NCBI GenBank assembly: GCA_015501055.1
Contig: JADNYV010000979.1
Coordinates: 1-11,512 of the forward strand
Origin: Mucidula mucida
Taxonomy: Eukaryota > Basidiomycota > Agaricomycetes > Agaricales > Physalacriaceae
Direction of reading: 5' to 3'
DNA length: 11,512 nt
The notes beneath the pieces were generated by a model, which ran no database searches, had not been told where the DNA came from, and saw nothing but the letters and a program-made list of their open reading frames with translations. How positions within the stretch are numbered: position 1 is the stretch's first letter; every line of letters starts with the position of its first letter. The translations under genes and the position numbers were made by a program. Positions 6,348-11,512 of this stretch are shown here, one piece after another.

Positions 6348-8585
6348 ATGTCGACCTCGACGACGCCGGCGGTGCTGCCGCGTCTTCCTATCCCGCCGCT
6401 GCGCAAGACGCTCGACAGGTATCTCGCTTCCCTCGAGCCGTTCTTGCTCGAGGATGCTGTTCGCAACGGCACATCCTACGAGTCTGCCTATGCACTGCGG
6501 GCACAGTGGGCAGACGAATTTGCCTCTGGCATAGGAAAGATCTGCCAGGATAGACTGCTTGGTCTGTTCACTATTCCTGTACCCGTGTCGAGAACTAAAA
6601 AGTTGCAAAGCGCTGGATAGCGCGTCTCCGAATAATTGGCTGGAAGACAACATTTGGACCAAGAAAGCCTACTTGGAGTGGAGGGCACCGCTGCTGATTA
6701 ATTCCAACTGGTGGCTCGCGTTCGAGGACGACGCGCGTATTCCAGTGAAGGAGGCCGATCGCCCGAATGACGGCTATTCCCAGTCGGGTTGCTCGAGATG
6801 GCAGGTCCGTAGAGCCGCGTGGATCCTGCATAGAGTCTTGGAGTTCAAGGAGAAACTAGAGAGGTACGAGATCTCTCGTATCCAGTGGAACGGGTGGCCT
6901 GATCCATTCTAGTCAAGAAATACACCCGGATACGACGCGAACAGGTATGTTTCTCCAGAGCATCTACGCTGTCAACTTACATCGTGAGCAGGTATATGGC
7001 TTCGTGAAAGCACGTCCAAAATGTTTAACGTATCTCGGATACCCAAACCCGACTGTGATATCCTGTCAATACCCTCTCCTTCTCATTCAGCCTCCTCCTC
7101 CGTCGTAGTGATGGTTCACGGCTGGTTCTACACGCTACATGTGTCAGGTCTTTCTGCTGACAGTATTGCTCGAGGACTGGAAGGCATAATCCGCGATGCC
7201 GACTCTCGTATCCGTTCTGGTGCGAAAGCAACACCAGTTGGCGTTCTGTCCTCAGACAACCGCGATAATTGGGCATCAAACCTATCGCATCTTGTCTCGC
7301 TCTCCCCCCAGAACCAGAAGACGCTAGACTTCATCTCCCAATCCATTCTCGTGCTCAGTCTCGATGCGCAGCCCAACACGCTTACAGTTGATGGCCAACT
7401 CCACACAACTCGGTCGACGTCAGCCAACGTAGGAAACCGATGGTATGACAAGGCCTTTACTCTCATCGTCGACTCCGCTGCGCGCGCCGGTGCCATGGGT
7501 GAACATTCTCCATGTGACGCGCTCGTACCCAGTATTGTTGCGGAATATGGTCTCGTCGAGGGCATAGATTCATCTCAATTCTCTGATACCCAGCACACTC
7601 CTGGAGACTATCGCCGCCTCGAATGGGAGACGGACACGTTCATCGAAAAGCAATGTACCCTTGCTCAGACCCGTGCCAATGCCATTATCGCCAACTCGGA
7701 TGACAGTGTCTTGTGGTTCTCAGATTACGGCGCCGACTGGATCAAAGGCGTCGGTCAGGAATACTTTCCATAACTTCGCTCCTTTTCTTATCAGGTTCAA
7801 CAGCGAAACAAAGCGCCGACGCATACATTCAAATGGCGCTACAGGTCGCCTGGTACAAGACACGCGGGGAGTTCACAGCGACGTACGAAACCGCGCTCAC
7901 GCGTATGTTCAACAAGGGCCGGACAGAAACAATTCGGACGCTGAGTACAGACAGTCGCGCCTTCGTTCGAGCAATGGTTGATTCCGACATTTCGGTTCGT
8001 GAACTCTGCTTGTTACCCCGTCCGCGCCTCTGATATCTTGCCCGCTATAAGCCTGAAACAAAATTCAATCTCCTTCGACGCGCTATCCAGACGCATTCGT
8101 CGTTGACACGCGAAGCGGCGACCGGACGCGGGATAGATCGCCATCTTTTGGGTCTGCGTCTGGTGCTCGAACCTGGTGAACACGCGGACCTGTTCGATGA
8201 TGAATTGTTCGAGCGGAGCTCTCGATGGAAGCTAAGCACCAGCGGGTTGAGCGCAGGACTCTTGTTCCGCGGTACCGGGTGACTACCAAATCTGTCGTCA
8301 TTGCGAGCTGTTTCTCATGTGGCCAATAGATTCGGGGCGGGGTACGAGGATGGATATGGGATCAATTGTATGTTACAAGGCCTGATATGTATGATGAATA
8401 CTGACACACTGTTCTTAGATCTTGCAGGACCCAACTGTATCAAATTTGGAGTTGAGTCCAAGTTCTCCAGCCCTCTCACATCAACAAAGGCCTTTCAGGA
8501 CACACTTGTAGCAGTCCTGAAAGACATGTATGCCATATGCTGCTTACCTGAGACAGATCAAACTTATATTCAGTCCTATCTTTGA
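6348..8585 (+). CDS. Carnitine O-acetyltransferase
   Basis: Eight exons: 6348-6561, 6611-6863, 6913-6944, 6992-7753, 7804-7994, 8052-8278, 8330-8367 and 8419-8585. Introns are 47-57 bp and the product is 627 aa, the normal size for the choline/carnitine acyltransferase family. The enzyme moves acetyl groups between CoA and carnitine for transfer between compartments. Landmarks: LPRLPIPPLRKTLDRYL at the N-terminus, NNWLEDNIWTKKAYLEWRAP, TRTGIWLR spanning the exon 3-4 junction, GVLSSDNRDNWA, the catalytic His338 in GEHSPCDALVP (codon 7504-7506), ADAYIQMALQVAWYKTRGEFTATYE, the CoA-site GRGIDRHLLGLRL (about 509-521), the carnitine-site S546-T547-S548, and GYEDGYGINYLAGPNCIKFG. The acceptor at 7803 is preferred over 7794 because it gives a 50-bp intron and a family-like KQSADAY junction. 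The acceptor at 8051 (ATAAG) is weak. No clear mitochondrial presequence is seen and the C-terminus (SYL) is not a standard peroxisomal PTS1, suggesting a cytosolic YAT-like form. An in-frame ATG at 6312 is possible. The last exon lies in a CpG-poor island unlike exons 1-6. Confidence 0.9.
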
Positions 8586-9547
8586 AAATAAGAAACAAGT
8601 CTAGAACTTCAATCATAGGAGCTAGCTACTGGTGTGAGGAAAATCTCTCACCTATACCACTGGAAATTCATGAACTCTTGACTTGTACAAATACAAGAAT
8701 TTATGAAATACCAGAGATTTAAATGAGAAATTTAGATAAAAGGAGAAAAACTTAAACTCTTCCTTCAACAACATCTGCAAGTGAAACCCAGCCTGCCTCT
8801 CCTAGATTCTCTGCTAATCCTCCTACCAGAGACTCCTTTCCTGCTTCTTCAAGAAAAGACTTGCTTGTAAATACAAACATCTGCCTTTTGCATCGTGTGA
8901 GCATTACATTTGTACGTCTCAGACTTTTGAGAAAGCCTATACTGCGAGAGCGTACAACAGAGATAATAATGGTATCCTCTTCATTTCCTATAAAAATATT
9001 TTAGATAAATAAAAATAATAAAATGAAAATTCAGACCTTGAAAAGAATCCACATTAAAACATGTATTTTCCCATTGTAGTTCCTGCTCCCTAAGCTTGTT
9101 CTCAATTAGATTTCGCTGTCCATCATAAGGTGTGATGATTTTGTAGCTAGTATTTTGATTCTGTAGATGTTCCGCTAGAGTGATGATAGCAGCTGCTTCT
9201 GCAATATTCTAAGACAATGATCAAAAACCATTTTTAAAATGAGAAATAGAAACCTTACCTCAAAGGACTCTGCCTGTGTTTTCTTTCCTTTCCCTCTTTT
9301 ACATTAATCAGATACAGAGCTTGAATATCCTCAGTAACAGGATGTTTATCCCATGACTTGAGTTGACCACTATAGATGGATCTGGAAATAAAATCTCCAA
9401 GCTGTGGAGGCATGCGGTCTAAGCAGGGAAATCAGACATGAGAGGCCAGAAGAGTGAAATCTCCTACACTGTGTATTGAGAAGAAGCCAGCTCTTCTGCA
9501 GATGTTGAATCTCAAAAATACTTTTGAGCTCTTCCACATCATCAGCA
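8346..9547. other. CpG-depleted, AT-rich island across two convergent 3' ends
   Basis: By hand count this stretch has seven CpGs (near 8894, 8915, 8945, 8951, 9114, 9173 and 9415) and none from 8347 to 8893. By comparison there are about ten in the 60 bases at 8101-8160. G+C falls to 14/60 at 8701-8760 and 12/60 at 9001-9060. Six of the seven CpGs lie in helicase arginine codons. The island covers the last coding exon of the acetyltransferase, the 166-bp convergent gap (8586-8751, no gene) and the last helicase exons. Introns in it are A/T-rich but normal in length. Confidence 0.8.
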
Positions 9548-11512
9548 CGAACGGAGGCACTACGAGAGTATGTTAAATCAGGTCCTCACGGTTGAACTAA
9601 AAGCATACACTGCTTTGGATCCCCGATAAAGCACATTTTCTTGAGAGTTTCCTTGAAGGTAATGAAAACGTTGATATATTCTGCCACCTTGATCTGAGAT
9701 GCCTCGTCGACGATGAGTCTCCGAATGGGCACTCCTCGGGTAAAGGTAGAAAGCTTCCTACTCGAGAGCATAGAGAGAGTACTCAAGTAGACCTTCACAC
9801 CGGTGATGCGGTGTGAGGGAAGCTGGCGGAACTCCTCCGAAGTGATGATATACGATGTGAGGTCAGTGTACAGATGGTCGTGCCTGGATGCGGAACACAT
9901 TAGAGTCTCTTGGTGATCAAACAGAACAACGACCTACCAACCGTCTTTGAAATCATTCGAGACGAGTAACCGCCAGGCGGTGAAACCGACTTTCAGGAGC
10001 TTCTCGGCAATGTTCTTGACTGCGACGTTGGACTGTGCGATTAGCCAAATACCAGAGTGGCCAAGGTCAAGCGCAGTCTGGACGTAGGCGGCGATGACGG
10101 AGGTCTTTCCCGTACCCGGAGGTCCCTGGACAATAGTGACCGGGTTCACGGACAGCATGTGGTCGAGTGCAGCTTGCTGTGAGCGATTCAAGTGTTGGCG
10201 CGCGGGATGGCTCTCTTGTTTGACAGGATCGAAGGGAGGGTGGGAAGGGAACCAATCCGCCGGCCACGATGGCTGGTCATTCAGCGGCATGAGAATATTG
10301 CAGACCCACAAGTTCGCTCGGAAGACGTCGAAATTACCTTCGAGAACGTTGAGGAGTATCTCTTTGGTTCGCAACTCGGCGTTCGTGGGTCCTGCACGGC
10401 TTGTGGAAACGATAGACGTCAAGGTCTTGTTGTCATTCAAGATGCGGGAGTCGCCAAAAACGATGGCTCCGTGCTTTCCCATCGTGGAGCCGGAGACAGC
10501 AGAACGAACAATCGTATCTCCCGAAGCGGTTTTTTGTACGACACGGATTTCCTAGAAGCGGAATGCAGGCGTCAGAGAGTGTATAACATCAAGACAGTAT
10601 GCAAACCTGGTCACGACGAAAGCGATTCGAATAGGCCTTCATCTCGACATCAAGAGCCTTTGCGCCTTCCACCTTCGATGAAATGTATTGATGCTGGACA
10701 TTTGTGGGCTGGAGAGCTCCAACTTGACGCGTGGTCTCGACCATTGTTTTGATCGTGTCGAGCAGCTAGTCAAACCCACCGTAAGCAAGAGCAATCGCTT
10801 CAGTACTGATTTACATAACGTACCTCGGGAGTGAGTCCTTGAGTGTGAATGCGTTTGACAGGGCTGAAAGTGGCCTCCGCATTCTGGTAGAGTGCCACAA
10901 ATTGAGCAGCCCACGCGCGCTGCCTCAAGTCGGAGTACGTCTTCTCGACGGGGATCTTGTCGGGGCGATGGATGTTTTTGAAAATGTTCTGAATATTTTT
11001 TGGCGCGAGACTAAACACTGTCGCCCACACACGCCTTGATACACTCGAGGGATCGGGAATCCGTCCTGGATCGCGTGGGTCACGGAAGGCCAGAGTCGAT
11101 ATTGACGCCGCGCGCGATATGTAGTCCCAGAGTGTCGAGCAGTGACATGGCGACATCGCGCATATTGAAGGCGAACACCTCTCCAGCCTCCCGACAGAAT
11201 ATGAACTTCTCCAAGAGCTTCACAACCTTGACCCTTTTAGCCATCCTGGCCTCCTGCTTCTCGTCCGATTCGTCCCGATCGCGACGGGTAAACACAGAGA
11301 AATATGAGGCATCGCTCACGATCCGCGCAGGACACGATTTCCAAGTGACCTTTGGGATTGTATCCGGACGGATATGCCAATCGGGTTGGCCGACCTGATA
11401 AACGCCTTGATTTTGGCCTCTGTGATATCAGCCTCACTAACGATAAGAAGTTTAACGTCAGGGCACTGAGCTGGAGAAAGACCAGGAATGAGCGTTTGTG
11501 GAACCCCAGACT
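8752..11512 (-). CDS. UPF1/DNA2-like superfamily 1 helicase, 5'-truncated, two apparent frameshifts
   Basis: The gene enters from the right edge and ends at TAA 8752-8754. Proposed exons: 11512-11442 (partial), 11394-11084, 11034-10824, 10765-10607, 10551-9938, 9883-9609, 9559-9468, 9418-9259, 9208-9037 and 8987-8752, about 767 codons here. The N-terminal 350 or so residues match no domain I know. The helicase core follows: LNRSQQAALDHML (Q-motif region), Walker A GPPGTGKT (10102-10125), QSNVAVKNIAEKL, Walker B VDEAS (near 9697-9711), FIGDPKQ (motif III), QYRMPPQLGDFIS (split by an intron), SFQGNEED (motif V) and RRTNVMLTRCKR (motif VI, about 8884-8919). These define an SF1B ATPase that unwinds RNA or DNA; which one is not shown. 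A single base is missing at about 9547 (after PPF) and another at about 9280-9290 in an A/G run before QAESFE. If both are real this is a recent pseudogene; otherwise they are sequencing errors. The junctions at 11441/11395 and 11083/11035 are tentative. Confidence 0.82.

Noticed and set aside
7021..7773. Separate 250-aa gene starting at the ATG at 7021
   Set aside because: This Met is internal: upstream spliced exons supply the TRTGIWLR block that precedes it in carnitine acetyltransferases.
10192..10752. 186-aa plus-strand frame
   Set aside because: It is antisense to helicase exons 4-5 and has no domain signature.
11035..11083. Apparent frameshift with an in-frame TGA at 11080-11082 in the helicase
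   Set aside because: A 49-bp GTGACC...TCAAG intron joins NIDSGLP to RVWATVFSLAP in frame; a weak donor, but simpler than a mutation.
11395..11441. Frame change near the 5' end of the visible helicase
   Set aside because: A 47-bp intron (GTTAGT...TTTATCAG) restores phase and gives a continuous protein.

Overview
The window looks like chromosomal DNA of a filamentous basidiomycete, probably an Agaricomycete mushroom. The genes carry many short introns of about 41-58 bp with GT...AG ends. Coding GC is moderate to high and rich in CpG, genes are close together on both strands, and the recognisable proteins are all eukaryotic. Exon structures below were assembled by hand from splice signals, reading-frame continuity and conserved protein motifs.

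Layout from left to right. (1) 277-1860, plus strand: a decayed FAD-dependent aromatic monooxygenase (phenol-hydroxylase type) with three single-base frameshifts, a lost splice donor and a missing central domain. (2) 1923-3354, minus: an apparently intact RMI1 gene in four exons (429 aa), the OB-fold partner of the RecQ helicase-topoisomerase III dissolvasome, with three SUMO-interacting-type motifs in its tail. (3) 3572-5722, minus: three small tandem Cys/His genes of about 185, 200 and 68 aa, each preceded by a TATA box close to its ATG. The first two are diverged paralogues with the same Cys-x2-Cys-x19-His-x5-His finger, and their promoters share an identical 15-bp element. (4) 6348-8585, plus: a complete eight-exon carnitine O-acetyltransferase (627 aa). 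(5) 8752-11512, minus and cut by the window edge: a UPF1/DNA2-like superfamily 1 helicase with all the usual motifs but two apparent single-base deletions.

The most unusual feature is not a gene. From about 8346 to 9547 the sequence changes character. It becomes AT-rich and almost free of CpG: I count seven CpGs in about 1.2 kb and none in the first 547 bases, and six of the seven lie in helicase arginine codons. The island covers the 3' ends of two unrelated convergent genes without destroying their protein identity. Its right edge falls on one of the helicase frameshifts. This suggests either CpG-directed mutation under purifying selection or replacement by a homologous segment from a CpG-poor relative.

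The genes do not form an obvious pathway. RMI1 and the helicase are nucleic-acid enzymes, the acetyltransferase handles acetyl-CoA/carnitine exchange, and the small Cys/His genes are of unknown function but look nuclear and possibly co-regulated. That tandem cluster is the best candidate for an undescribed system here.
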